A DNA stretch of 64,000 nt. Origin: Paenibacillus agri (GTDB lineage Bacteria > Bacillota > Bacilli > Paenibacillales > Paenibacillaceae). The notes under the pieces are model-generated. The model saw nothing but the letters and a program-made list of their open reading frames with translations, ran no database searches and was not told the origin of the DNA. How positions within the stretch are numbered: position 1 is the first letter of the stretch; each line of letters opens with the position of its first letter. Below are positions 28,184-36,681 of the stretch, one piece after another. The translations under genes and the position numbers were made by a program. The stretch is taken from contig NZ_JABWCS010000210.1 in the NCBI RefSeq assembly GCF_013359945.1, positions 62,001 to 126,000 of the forward strand, read 5' to 3'.

Positions 28184-29338
28184 TTAATCCCCTATCTTTA
28201 TAGATCTTGTAGTTTTGGCGCTGCTGTTGATGGTAACCTGAGACCGGACAACGACCGCAAGCTTACTGAATTCATTGCTCCAATCCTTATTTATCTTTTT
28301 CCAGGTGGAAGGCATATTCTCATGGATTTTCTCCCCGAAACCAAACACATCGGCATGATATTCTTTCTGAACTTTGTGAATTAGATTCGTAATGTTCTCC
28401 TGCAGGATCTCCTCCGCACGTTCTTCAATAGCTTTCTTGGCGTCAAAATGGGTGAATCCATTTGAAGTCATCACTTCATCCAAATTCATTTGGGTCTCCA
28501 TGTCGACCTGTATCTGCAGTTTGTCATGAATCCAGGAGGGGCGGACCTTCGTTCTGCTGGACTGAATCTCAAGAGAGTAAACCGGATGTCCATCACCGGC
28601 ATCTACCGGGAGAACACCACCCTTCACCTTGTCCTGGGCAAACAGCATGTATTTGCTCTCCGTTCCACTAAGCATGCCTACCATCTTGTCCTTGGAAAAC
28701 ACAGCTGTTCCGCTGACTCGCTCATTTCCCCGCCCATCCGCCCTGTGAACATAGATGAGCGGTGCCATCGCACTTTTCCCGGAGGACTCCAACTTGTCGA
28801 TGAAGTCCCAAATTTCAACTACTGGAGCTGTACTGCTGTTTCGCTCATCCAGCATCATCTGCGCAAGCTCGAACGACATGATCGATTCCGAGGTACTATT
28901 CATCATCAAAATTTCCCGGGCTGTCTTCTCTTTCGAGACGAATATGTATACATCAGACCTTGTTCCCGTATCTCTGCTGTACCAGTCAATCACCTTGACC
29001 ATCCCTTCCCGGGCAATCTCCTCACTGAGAATAATGACCTTGGCATGGCTCCAGAACAGCTTTTTACCAGTCATGCTGATCATATTCCTGACAATGTCGA
29101 ACATCGTATCTCCGGCAAGCGTAAGAATTTTGAAACCTGCCTGTGTCTGTTGAAGTCCGCCCTTTGTGTCCACCATCTCTACTGTAAGCAGCAGTTTTCC
29201 GCTCTTCTCATCCTTGTCCAGAGCTACGCCCGCAACGATAGACATGTCATCCACTTCCTTGTAGTTCCAGCAGCCGAAGAGACTGAGAAGAGGCAAGAGC
29301 GACAACAGAATAAACAGCACACGTCCAAGTCTGATCAT
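28184..29338 (-). CDS. Spore germinant receptor C subunit (GerC lipoprotein), cluster 1
   Basis: A 384-residue Ger(x)C-family lipoprotein: signal peptide with lipobox LFGC (Cys 23) followed by WNYKEVDDMSIVAGVALDKD, the family's conserved opening. The C-terminal domain includes the usual VQKEYHADVFGFGEKIH pattern. It is anchored on the outer side of the spore inner membrane. Its ATG overlaps the gerA stop by four bases. Confidence 0.92.
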   Translation of the reverse strand: MIRLGRVLFILLSLLPLLSLFGCWNYKEVDDMSIVAGVALDKDEKSGKLLLTVEMVDTKGGLQQTQAGFKILTLAGDTMFDIVRNMISMTGKKLFWSHAKVIILSEEIAREGMVKVIDWYSRDTGTRSDVYIFVSKEKTAREILMMNSTSESIMSFELAQMMLDERNSSTAPVVEIWDFIDKLESSGKSAMAPLIYVHRADGRGNERVSGTAVFSKDKMVGMLSGTESKYMLFAQDKVKGGVLPVDAGDGHPVYSLEIQSSRTKVRPSWIHDKLQIQVDMETQMNLDEVMTSNGFTHFDAKKAIEERAEEILQENITNLIHKVQKEYHADVFGFGEKIHENMPSTWKKINKDWSNEFSKLAVVVRSQVTINSSAKTTRSIKIGD

Positions 29339-30897
29339 GACCTTTTTCCTTTTTTGTCCATTGGCTTTCTGCGCATATTACGTGCCCCGATCATAGCCGG
29401 ACGCAGGTACATATCCCACCACGGCGCCCGAATAATGGTATCTTTAATGTCTTGCGCCCGGATCGAGCCTACCCCGAGCATATAGGACACTCCGAAGGAA
29501 CGCATGCTCATTAGGTGGATCACAAGACCAAGTAACCCAAAGAAATAACCGTAGATCCCCAGAAAAAAGGACATCAGCAGCAGCACTACTCTGACCACGA
29601 TTAGCGGCCCGGTGAGCCTGGGATTCAATAGTGTCGTTATGCCGGTCAGACCCACTACAATAACCATCGGTGCACTCACAATTCGGGCATCTACCGCTGC
29701 CTGACCCAGCACCAGCGCTCCTACAATGCTGACTGCCTGTCCAATGGAAGTGGGAATTCTGGCTCCTGCCTCACGCAGAATCTCGAATATCGTCAACATA
29801 ATCAGCGCCTCAACAATGCTGGGAAAAGGAACGGACAATCGTGCAGTAGCAATACTAAGAAGCAATTGTGTGGGCAGCATCTCCTGACTGAACGTAACCA
29901 AAGCTACATATACTGCCGGGATACTGATGGACATAAAAGCACCCAATATCCGCAGAATCCGGTTAAACGAGGTGAAATAATAATTGAGATAATAATCCTC
30001 ACTTGCCTGAAAGTTCTCTACAAATACATAGGGCAGGGTCAGGGCGAACGGGCTGCCCTCTATCATTATCGCGAACCGTCCCTCCATAATTTTGCTGACT
30101 ACGGCATCCGGGCGTTCGGTGCTGCCAAGCATCTCGAATGGAGAATACGGCTCATCCCTGATTAACTCTGCGAGATAGCCTGTGTCCAGGATATGGTCAA
30201 TCTCTACACGGGCAAGCCTCTCTTGAAGCTCCTTAAGAATATCTGGCGAAGCCAGACTTTCCATATAGCAGAGACAGGTCTGTGTTTTGGAGCGTGTTCC
30301 GATCTCACAAAATATAAATTTCAAATCCGCATTCTGCACCCTTCTTCGAATCAGTGTCAGGTTCACCAGCAGCGACTCTGTAAAGCCTTCCCGCGGCCCC
30401 CTTACCCCCTTCTCCGTCAGCGGCTCGGTAATCGCCCGGGTCTCCCACCCTTGAGCGTTAATATTAAGTGCACCTGCACAACCATCCAACAGAAAAAGCG
30501 TCTTGCCTGCTACAATTGCACTAATTAGCTCATCCAGCTTCAATGCAACAACTACATCACTGATCTGTATAACCTGTGTTCGGATATTCTCCATCAGATG
30601 CTCCGGACTATAATGCTCAGCCCCAGTAAAAAGCGCTTCTGTTACGGGTCTGATAATTCCATCCTGAATCAGTTCCCGGTCAATCATACCGTCAATATAT
30701 ACAAGTCCGAATCGGACTCTTCCAAATTGCTTGTTCTCCATCACTCTGATACGGAGGGTTCCGTCATTGCTGAATATCTGCCGCAGCCGAGCCAATGTCT
30801 CGTCGAGCGACTGGCCTAGTTCCTGTTCGGACACAGCAGTAGTCGAAGAATGGGGCAACGCTGAGTTACGGTTGTCATCGGATTTCGAGCTCTTCAC
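29335..30897 (-). CDS. Spore germinant receptor A subunit (GerA), cluster 1
   Basis: About 520 residues. The soluble N-terminal half includes VYIDGMIDRELIQDGIIRPV and GDALLLDG-type text; the C-terminal half has four to five membrane helices with FPSIVEALIMLTIFEILREAG, the GerA signature. The start was moved to GTG 30897, eight bases after AGGAG. First gene of operon A-C-D-B. No clean forespore promoter could be picked in the 180 bases upstream. Confidence 0.92.
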   Translation of the reverse strand: MKSSKSDDNRNSALPHSSTTAVSEQELGQSLDETLARLRQIFSNDGTLRIRVMENKQFGRVRFGLVYIDGMIDRELIQDGIIRPVTEALFTGAEHYSPEHLMENIRTQVIQISDVVVALKLDELISAIVAGKTLFLLDGCAGALNINAQGWETRAITEPLTEKGVRGPREGFTESLLVNLTLIRRRVQNADLKFIFCEIGTRSKTQTCLCYMESLASPDILKELQERLARVEIDHILDTGYLAELIRDEPYSPFEMLGSTERPDAVVSKIMEGRFAIMIEGSPFALTLPYVFVENFQASEDYYLNYYFTSFNRILRILGAFMSISIPAVYVALVTFSQEMLPTQLLLSIATARLSVPFPSIVEALIMLTIFEILREAGARIPTSIGQAVSIVGALVLGQAAVDARIVSAPMVIVVGLTGITTLLNPRLTGPLIVVRVVLLLMSFFLGIYGYFFGLLGLVIHLMSMRSFGVSYMLGVGSIRAQDIKDTIIRAPWWDMYLRPAMIGARNMRRKPMDKKGKRS

Positions 30898-31109
30898 GCC
30901 AGTCACTCCTGTCAGTGCTTTTGTTGAAATTATCCCCTGAGGCTCTTTATCCTATGCACCAAAATTATACTTTCATAGAACAGCCACACCCGGATTTTCA
31001 CAAAAAAAAAGCCGCAGCAGCGACCGCTCGACCATAGCAATATGATCCAGTAAGATATAATAAATAATAAATATTAATTATGTATTATTTCATTGAAGGA
31101 GTTCTGATA

Positions 31110-31430
31110 ATGACACCATTCACCAAACAGGTCATAGAAGTTATACAGTCTATTCCCGAGGGCAAGGTCATGACCTATGGCGGAGTCGCCCGGGCTGCTG
31201 GCAGCCCGAGAGCCGCGAGACAGGTTGTCCGCATTCTACATTCCATGAGCCGTAAATACAAGCTGCCTTGGCACCGGGTAGTGAATGCCAAGGGCATGAT
31301 TGCTTTGACCGAGGATGAGGCTGGTACGATGCAGCGCCTTTATCTCCAGGATGAAGGTATTCTGTTCGACCTAAAGGGCGCAATTGATTTGGAACAGTTC
31401 CAATATCAGCCTGAGCTTGGGATCGACTAA
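31110..31430 (+). CDS. atl: Alkyltransferase-like protein (Atl), DNA-lesion binder
   Basis: A 106-residue homologue of the C-terminal domain of O6-alkylguanine-DNA alkyltransferase. The helix-turn-helix SPRAARQVVRIL is intact, but the active-site PCHRV is PWHRV (W54), so the acceptor cysteine is replaced by tryptophan. This defines the Atl group, which binds O6-alkylguanine and recruits nucleotide excision repair instead of transferring the alkyl group. ATG at 31110 with GAAGGAG; an in-frame ATG 30 bases earlier lacks one. Its end overlaps the convergent DUF1361 gene by four bases. Confidence 0.92.
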   Translation: MTPFTKQVIEVIQSIPEGKVMTYGGVARAAGSPRAARQVVRILHSMSRKYKLPWHRVVNAKGMIALTEDEAGTMQRLYLQDEGILFDLKGAIDLEQFQYQPELGID

Positions 31431-32125
31431 AACCTGCTTTTAGAGCGCCCCCGTCTCTCCCCATTCCCCAGCACATTCAGCAGACAATACATTGTTGCAT
31501 AAATCACCAGCAGCACCAGCGCTATGAACAGGCTGAAAAAGACGGATTGCCGGTTCAAGCTGTCAAGTACAAGTTGATAAAGCTGGTGCCTGTCGGTAAG
31601 TACATCCCAACTGTTGAGCCGGTACACCCTGCCAAGCAAAACCCCGTATCCACCCAGCACACAGGCCGCCAGGACGAATATCCAGGAGAGTAGCAAATTA
31701 CTTTTACGGTAGATCACGGCCTGAAATTGATATAGCGAGAAGAACCCTGTCAGCCAGCCACTCCAGGTGAACAGCAGCAGCATGACCATATCGTACCAGT
31801 ACCGGTTCTGAATCACTCCGTGGACAATATATCTCCCCTTCTGGGCCGTCAAGTGTACAAGGTCAGTCATTAGATACGGCGCGTTCGGGAAAAACAGCAG
31901 CCAGGCCACTCCCAGCGGAAGCAGCCATATTCCCCCGATCCTCCTCTTATCCAGCTCATGGGCAGCCATTGAGAACAGAAAGGGAATCCAGGCCAGGAAC
32001 AGATTCCAGATCAGAAAAGCATAGAACGAGTCGGTCTGAAGCGATACCACACGGTATACCCCTAGCGTAGCCACTGACAGACCGGCCAACAGCAAGAATA
32101 CTTTTGAATAATTCAGTTCCTTCAT
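31427..32125 (-). CDS. DUF1361 membrane protein
   Basis: A 232-residue integral membrane protein with about seven hydrophobic segments and the DUF1361 pattern (AWIPFLFSMAAHELDKRR, LLFFPNAPYLMTDLVHL). No function is established for the family. It is monocistronic and convergent with atl. Confidence 0.85.
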   Translation of the reverse strand: MKELNYSKVFLLLAGLSVATLGVYRVVSLQTDSFYAFLIWNLFLAWIPFLFSMAAHELDKRRIGGIWLLPLGVAWLLFFPNAPYLMTDLVHLTAQKGRYIVHGVIQNRYWYDMVMLLLFTWSGWLTGFFSLYQFQAVIYRKSNLLLSWIFVLAACVLGGYGVLLGRVYRLNSWDVLTDRHQLYQLVLDSLNRQSVFFSLFIALVLLVIYATMYCLLNVLGNGERRGRSKSRF

Positions 32126-32206
32126 AAGGCACAGTCTCCTTATCTTCTGGGTTCTAAACGTTCAATTACCCTACATTGTACAAATTTGTAACACAGTAGT
32201 CTATGC

Positions 32207-32256
32207 CAAAAAGGACTGTTCGCTAAGCCACCATGGCCTGTAACAGTCCTTTTTGT
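32207..32256. terminator. Bidirectional stem-loop terminator
   Basis: AAAAAGGACTGTT pairs with AACAGTCCTTTTT around an inner GCCACCATGGC. It follows the sulP stop on the minus strand. Confidence 0.85.
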
Positions 32257-32281
32257 ATGTTAATGGGGACATTCTTCCCTG

Positions 32282-34045
32282 TCAGACTTCAAGCCCGCCG
32301 CGCTTTATTTGTCCGGCGACTACCCGCTGCTGCCGAATTTCTATCGGAAGGGAGAATGCGCTGCATTCCCTGAAAGCTGCATGCCGACAGCCGGCGCATT
32401 TGCCATAATCGATCGCCCCAAGTGCTTGATTGATGGCTTCTCCTGTATGTTCGTAGAACTGTTCCTCACCGATCTGATCATAAAGTCCGGTTCGCTTCAG
32501 CAGCTCGAGAGGCTGGGACTGGATGCCGGAAATCATTAGGGTCCCTCCCGAAGCGTGAAGCTGTTTCACTAGCGTCACGAGGTTCGCTTCTCCTGTCGTG
32601 TCCATCAAAGGAACCTTGCCCATCCGCAGCAGAATAATTCCGGGCTGTCCCGCACCGGGTTCCGGCAGGGTATTGTCAAATCGGTATGCTGCGCCAAAAA
32701 ACAACGGCCCTTCCACATTGTAGATGCCGATCTGCGGACAGTCATGGTGCTCCGATACCATATGAGCTTCTACCTTTACCGAAGACGGGTCAGGTAATAC
32801 CTTGGAGACCCGATGAACCTCACCCATCCGCTTCACGAAGAGAACCACAGCCAGCACCAGCCCCACCTCTACGGCGAGGGTCAAGTCAGCAAACACGGTC
32901 AATAGAAAGGTAGTGACCAGAACGAGGGAGTCCCCCGTTCTGGTCTTCAGCAAATGCAGGAATTCTTTGCGCTCACTCATGTTCCAGGCCACAACCATCA
33001 GGATCGGAGCCATGGCTGCAAGCGGAATGGTTGAAGCATATGGCGCCAGCAGCAGCAGAATCAGAAATACGACCACACCGTGGACAATACCCGACACAGG
33101 AGAGACGGCGCCATTCTTAATATTGGTTGCCGTTCTGGCAATTGCCCCTGTTGCTGGGATGCCTCCGAACAGCGGCGCTGCGATATTCGCAATCCCCTGT
33201 CCAATCAACTCACGGTTACTATTATGGCGTTCCCCCGTCATCCCATCCGCTACCACCGCTGATAGCAGCGATTCGATGGCGCCAAGCATGGCGATAACGA
33301 ACGCTGGACGGATAAGCGACTTGATGCGCTCCCAGGTTATAAGGGGGATGTGGAAGCTCGGTAATGTACCTGGGATCTCCCCATACGCCGAGCCGATAGT
33401 TGCCACCTTGCCGTTGAAAAAAAGAACAGCCATAACCGTTGCGCACAGGAGGCCGATCAAAGAGCCCGGAACCTTCGGAGCAAAGTGGAGAGTCAGAAGA
33501 ACCGCTGCAAGACATACGACTGCAGTCAAGATACTGTACATGTTAGCCGTCGAGAGGTGCTGGCCGATCTCTCTCATGTTGTCTACAAAGCCTTCGTGCC
33601 TCTTCATGTCTTGCAGCCCTAGGAAGCTGCCAATCTGCCCGCTGAAGATAATGACGGCAATGCCTGCCGTAAAACCTATCGTTACCGGCTTCGGAATAAA
33701 CTTGATCAGAACGCCTAGCCGGAGGATTCCCATAAGAACAAGAATAACGCCTGCCATCATCCCGGCAATCAGCAGGTTCTCATATCCATACTGCATCCCG
33801 ATAGCGAACAAAATGGGAATAAATGCTCCTGTCGGACCGCCAATCTGGAACTTGGAACCTCCCAGCAGCGAGATCAGAATTCCCGCTATAATCGTGGTAT
33901 AGATCCCATATTCCGGCTTGACACCCGAAGCAATAGCAAAAGCCATTCCGAGCGGAATGGCAATAACACCGACAATGATTCCCGAGATGACATCTTTACG
34001 CAGAGAAGCAAGGCTGTAGCCCTCGAACCGACCCCATCCTATCAT
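32282..34045 (-). CDS. SulP-family anion transporter with STAS domain
   Basis: About 587 residues. A membrane domain with SulP text (GGPTGAFIPILFAIGMQYG near residue 68) precedes a C-terminal STAS domain with IILLRMGKVPLMDTTG near residue 470. It carries sulfate, bicarbonate or a related anion; which one cannot be told. ATG 34045 was chosen (AGAAGG upstream) over one 57 bases earlier. The C-terminal tail has a cysteine cluster CAGCRHAAFREC, unusual for SulP. A separate consensus promoter lies between it and the upstream arsR-like gene. Confidence 0.9.
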   Translation of the reverse strand: MIGWGRFEGYSLASLRKDVISGIIVGVIAIPLGMAFAIASGVKPEYGIYTTIIAGILISLLGGSKFQIGGPTGAFIPILFAIGMQYGYENLLIAGMMAGVILVLMGILRLGVLIKFIPKPVTIGFTAGIAVIIFSGQIGSFLGLQDMKRHEGFVDNMREIGQHLSTANMYSILTAVVCLAAVLLTLHFAPKVPGSLIGLLCATVMAVLFFNGKVATIGSAYGEIPGTLPSFHIPLITWERIKSLIRPAFVIAMLGAIESLLSAVVADGMTGERHNSNRELIGQGIANIAAPLFGGIPATGAIARTATNIKNGAVSPVSGIVHGVVVFLILLLLAPYASTIPLAAMAPILMVVAWNMSERKEFLHLLKTRTGDSLVLVTTFLLTVFADLTLAVEVGLVLAVVLFVKRMGEVHRVSKVLPDPSSVKVEAHMVSEHHDCPQIGIYNVEGPLFFGAAYRFDNTLPEPGAGQPGIILLRMGKVPLMDTTGEANLVTLVKQLHASGGTLMISGIQSQPLELLKRTGLYDQIGEEQFYEHTGEAINQALGAIDYGKCAGCRHAAFRECSAFSLPIEIRQQRVVAGQIKRGGLEV

Positions 34046-34098
34046 GATCCAACCTTCTTTTCTTTTATCTGAATATTTGATTATTTGAATATAAAAAA

Positions 34099-34127
34099 AC
34101 ATTACTCCTGCGCGACGCTCTTGTCAA
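34099..34127 (-). promoter_or_regulatory. Promoter of the SulP gene
   Basis: Minus strand: TTGACA (34127-34122), 17-base spacer, TAATGT (34104-34099). AACATTA and TAATGTT form an inverted pair around it. In the leader at 34071-34093 two TATTTGA copies with ATATT ends may be the operator of the adjacent ArsR-type repressor. Confidence 0.65.
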
Positions 34128-34157
34128 CGCAAAAATAATGTTCAGTATACTTTGCTG

Positions 34158-34484
34158 CTATTCACCGCGCATGCCTTCCAGAAGGGAGATCGCATTGACC
34201 AGATGGTTATCGAAAATTTGCCTCGCTACAGCCAAAAGATCCTTAATAAGAGGGTCACGAAGAGAGTAAATCACGGAGGTGCCTTCCTTCACACTGACGA
34301 CTACATTCTTCGCACGCAGAACGGCTAGCTGCTGGGATACAGCAGAACCTTCCGAACCCAGAATGGCTTGCAATTCGTTCACATTCTTCTCACCTTCACT
34401 CAGAAGCTCCAGAATGCGGATACGCATCGGATGGGCCAGCGCCTTGAAAAACTCCGTCTTAAATTGCTGAATTTCGTAGTTCAT
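34158..34484 (-). CDS. ArsR-family winged-helix regulator
   Basis: A 108-residue repressor with the SmtB/ArsR fold (FKALAHPMRIRILELLSEGEKNVNELQAI, then SAVSQQLAVLRAKNVVVSVKEG). It has no cysteine at all, so the classic ELCVCD metal site is missing; another signal is implied. The start was set at ATG 34484, nine bases after GGAG; the ATG two codons earlier is too close. It lies directly upstream of the SulP gene on the same strand and is likely its regulator. Confidence 0.85.
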   Translation of the reverse strand: MNYEIQQFKTEFFKALAHPMRIRILELLSEGEKNVNELQAILGSEGSAVSQQLAVLRAKNVVVSVKEGTSVIYSLRDPLIKDLLAVARQIFDNHLVNAISLLEGMRGE

Positions 34485-34600
34485 AGACATTTTCTCCTCG
34501 AATAGCATTACTTCTGAAATCTATTGCTATCATAGCATAGCCTTATCGTGTCATAAACTACCGGCCCCGAAATGTGGTTTATTCTATCTCCCTCTTTCAG

Positions 34601-34978
34601 CTAAACAACAATCGGATAAATGCCAGGTTCTTTCACTGAAATACTAACAAAGATCCCCAAGGCCATTGGTTCGCCCAGGCTCTCGAACATCAGTACACTT
34701 TCACCAAGCCGCAGATAGCCCGTTCCGTCCTCGTCGATATCCTCCAGAACACCGGTAAAGACAACCCTGTCCCCATCCATGGCAATCCCGGCCACCCCCT
34801 TGTCAGCAGGAACGATATCCATCCATCGCATGAAGAGCTGGGTCAGCTCGAACTCCACGTTGATCTCTTCCAGCGGAGTTGCATGTGCACCATGCCAAAT
34901 CCCCCGGCCTTCCCCGTATGCTGAAGTGAAGAAAATTTCATTCTTCCTGAGCCCGTTCCGGGCCACTGTTATTCTCAT
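34601..34978 (-). CDS. Conserved-looking small protein, function unknown
   Basis: A 125-residue soluble, acidic, beta-rich protein. Start at ATG 34978, eight bases after GGAG; the 33-base longer frame has no ribosome site. Text such as MRITVARNGLRKNEIFF and GRGIWHGAHATPLEEINVEFEL does not match a family I know. It stands alone between arsR and the monooxygenase terminator. Confidence 0.65.
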   Translation of the reverse strand: MRITVARNGLRKNEIFFTSAYGEGRGIWHGAHATPLEEINVEFELTQLFMRWMDIVPADKGVAGIAMDGDRVVFTGVLEDIDEDGTGYLRLGESVLMFESLGEPMALGIFVSISVKEPGIYPIVV

Positions 34979-35053
34979 TTCATAATCTCCATCCGTATAA
35001 GTATTCAACATTATTATACATGAGCCTTGGAACGTAGGGGATTCTTGGCATAG

Positions 35054-35089
35054 AAAAAAGATGTCCCCGCCTTGGCAGCATGGGACATC
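35054..35089 (-). terminator. Terminator of the marR-nitroreductase-monooxygenase operon
   Basis: Minus strand: GATGTCCC pairs with GGGACATC across a 14-base loop, followed by TTTTTTC. Confidence 0.8.
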
Positions 35090-35107
35090 CCTTGATTCGT
35101 AATCCTT

Positions 35108-35401
35108 TTATTTTACCTGCTCCGCATTGTAGACCTTAACATCCAGCGGTGCGGACAGGAAATCGCCCGCCTGACCGGAAAATCCTGTGAAATGACTACT
35201 GGCATTATGGGTCGCTACGGCCTCTGCATCGCGCCAGGTTTCCACCATGATGAATACATTGTCCTGTCCAGATTGCTCGTACAGCTCGTAGGAGAGGTTG
35301 CCTTCTTCTGTCTGTGATGAGGAAATCAGAGGCTTAACCTCTGTCAGGAACTGCTCGCGGCGCTCCGGCTTCACATGAAAAACTGCATGAATAATAATCA
35401 T
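35108..35401 (-). CDS. Antibiotic biosynthesis monooxygenase (ABM) domain protein
   Basis: A 97-residue dimeric ferredoxin-like fold protein of the YgiN/ABM type (VKPERREQFLTEVKPLISSSQTEEGNLSYEL, then FIMVETWRDAEAVATHNAS). Such proteins act on quinols or related aromatics. It follows the nitroreductase by 17 bases in a MarR-headed operon, which fits a quinone or nitro-aromatic detoxification role. Confidence 0.88.
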   Translation of the reverse strand: MIIIHAVFHVKPERREQFLTEVKPLISSSQTEEGNLSYELYEQSGQDNVFIMVETWRDAEAVATHNASSHFTGFSGQAGDFLSAPLDVKVYNAEQVK

Positions 35402-35418
35402 CTTCTGTCAGCTCCTTC

Positions 35419-36054
35419 TTATTTCCACTGGGCAACTTTTTCAATAGGCAGACGAACCGAAGCATAACCTGCATCCGCGGCTTTACCGATAGAGATCAGC
35501 ATAACTGGAACATAACGTTCTTTATCAAGTCCGAAGGCTTCAGCAATTTGGTCTTTCTCATAACCACCGATAGGATTGGTGTCATAGCCATGTGCATGGG
35601 CCACCAGCATCAATTGCATGGACACAAGTCCGCCATCAATCAGCACGGTATCCTTTTTAACTTCACGCGGCAGCGTTGGGAAATGGTTACTCAAGACACT
35701 CATTTGTCTTTCTTTTACTTCTGCTGGCATGAAGCCACGCTCCACGGCGGCACTGAAAATCTCCTCCGCGTAATCAAAGTTGTTCAAATCCCCAAAGACG
35801 GCAATCACAGCTGCAGAAGTCTCCACCTGGGATTGATTGAATTTAGCCAGCGGCGCCAGGGTGGCTTTGCCTTCTTCACTCTCAATGACAAGAAAACGCC
35901 AAGGCTGCAAATTGACTGAAGACGGTGCAAGCGTCGCTTCGGTCAAAATTTGCGTCATCTCTTCCTTGCTGATTTTGACCGAAGGATCATACTTGCGAAT
36001 AGAGCGGCGGCCAGTGATAATGGCTTTGAAATCGTTAAGTTGTGTATTGTTCAT
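35419..36054 (-). CDS. Nitroreductase family NAD(P)H-dependent oxidoreductase
   Basis: A 211-residue flavoprotein. FMN-binding RRSIRKYDPSVKISKEEM near residue 15 and PSSVNLQPWRFLVIES near residue 45, with the C-terminal GYDTNPIGGYEKDQIAEAFGL, place it in the nitroreductase family (YdgI/YodC-like). ATG with AAAGGAG. It sits between a MarR regulator upstream and the ABM gene downstream, probably reducing quinones or nitro compounds in the cytoplasm. Confidence 0.9.
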   Translation of the reverse strand: MNNTQLNDFKAIITGRRSIRKYDPSVKISKEEMTQILTEATLAPSSVNLQPWRFLVIESEEGKATLAPLAKFNQSQVETSAAVIAVFGDLNNFDYAEEIFSAAVERGFMPAEVKERQMSVLSNHFPTLPREVKKDTVLIDGGLVSMQLMLVAHAHGYDTNPIGGYEKDQIAEAFGLDKERYVPVMLISIGKAADAGYASVRLPIEKVAQWK

Positions 36055-36089
36055 GTGATGAATCTCCTTTGATTGATATAGGATGTGAT

Positions 36090-36518
36090 CTACAGTTGCT
36101 TAATATTCTGCTGCATCCGGGTCAGCATATCGATAAGTGCGGTTCGCTCCTCCGGTGTGATGCTGCTGAATAAGTTACTGATAAAATTCTTCTTTTCTTC
36201 GCATAACGAGGCAATTCTCCCCCGTCCTGCCTCTGTGAGGGAGACCAGGGTAACCCTGTTATCTTCAGGATTGTTGCGCCTAGTAATCATGCCGCACTCC
36301 TCCAGCCCTTTCAGGTGGCGAGTAACAGCGGCCCCATCTATATCCACTTCCTTTTGCAAGAAAGACTGGCTAATCTCATCGCCATCGTACAGCTCATGAA
36401 GAAGGCGAAGCCGGGTCGGACTAATGTTCACCAACCGCTCAAACTTTGGACTAATAGCTTTGCTGAGGCTTTGCAGCAGCTCGAAAATCTGCTCTTCCTC
36501 GGGGTATTGTTCAGGCAA
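36090..36518 (-). CDS. MarR-family regulator heading a redox operon
   Basis: About 142 residues, winged-helix (SPTRLRLLHELYDGDEISQSFLQKEVDIDGAAVTRHLKGLEECGMI, wing NPEDNRVTLVSLTEAG). The GGGGAGG six bases upstream points to TTG 36518 as the start rather than ATG 36533. It is the first gene of an operon with a nitroreductase and an ABM protein, an arrangement like that of the quinone-sensing MhqR group. Palindromes overlap its own promoter, so it is probably autoregulated. Confidence 0.85.
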   Translation of the reverse strand: MPEQYPEEEQIFELLQSLSKAISPKFERLVNISPTRLRLLHELYDGDEISQSFLQKEVDIDGAAVTRHLKGLEECGMITRRNNPEDNRVTLVSLTEAGRGRIASLCEEKKNFISNLFSSITPEERTALIDMLTRMQQNIKQL

Positions 36519-36569
36519 AATATACCTCCCCATTCCATTGAATTGTGCACAATCAATCAGACGATAATT

Positions 36570-36598
36570 ATATTACTCATAATTCATTGACCTGTCAA
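36570..36598 (-). promoter_or_regulatory. Promoter and putative operators of the MarR operon
   Basis: Minus strand: TTGACA (36598-36593), 17-base spacer, TAATAT (36575-36570). The perfect dyad TTGACAGGTCAA-type (36587-36598) covers the -35 and an AT-rich dyad AATTATGAGTAATATAATT covers the -10. Both are candidate MarR-binding sites. Confidence 0.65.
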
Positions 36599-36626
36599 CC
36601 AATAAGGTCACACACCAAAAATAGGG

Positions 36627-36655
36627 TTGCTTTTATCGACAGGGAATTCTATAGT
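36627..36655 (+). promoter_or_regulatory. Promoter of the carbon-nitrogen hydrolase gene
   Basis: TTGCTT (36627-36632), 17-base spacer, TATAGT (36650-36655), 26 bases before the start codon. Confidence 0.55.
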
Positions 36656-36681
36656 CTTGAACTAAGGAGGAGGATCTGTGA

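Noticed and set aside
28490..29485. 331-codon open frame antisense to gerC and gerA of cluster 1
   Set aside because: It spans two well-supported, overlapping ger genes on the other strand.
32913..33902. 329-codon open frame antisense to sulP
   Set aside because: It mirrors the SulP membrane domain and has no ribosome site or family match.
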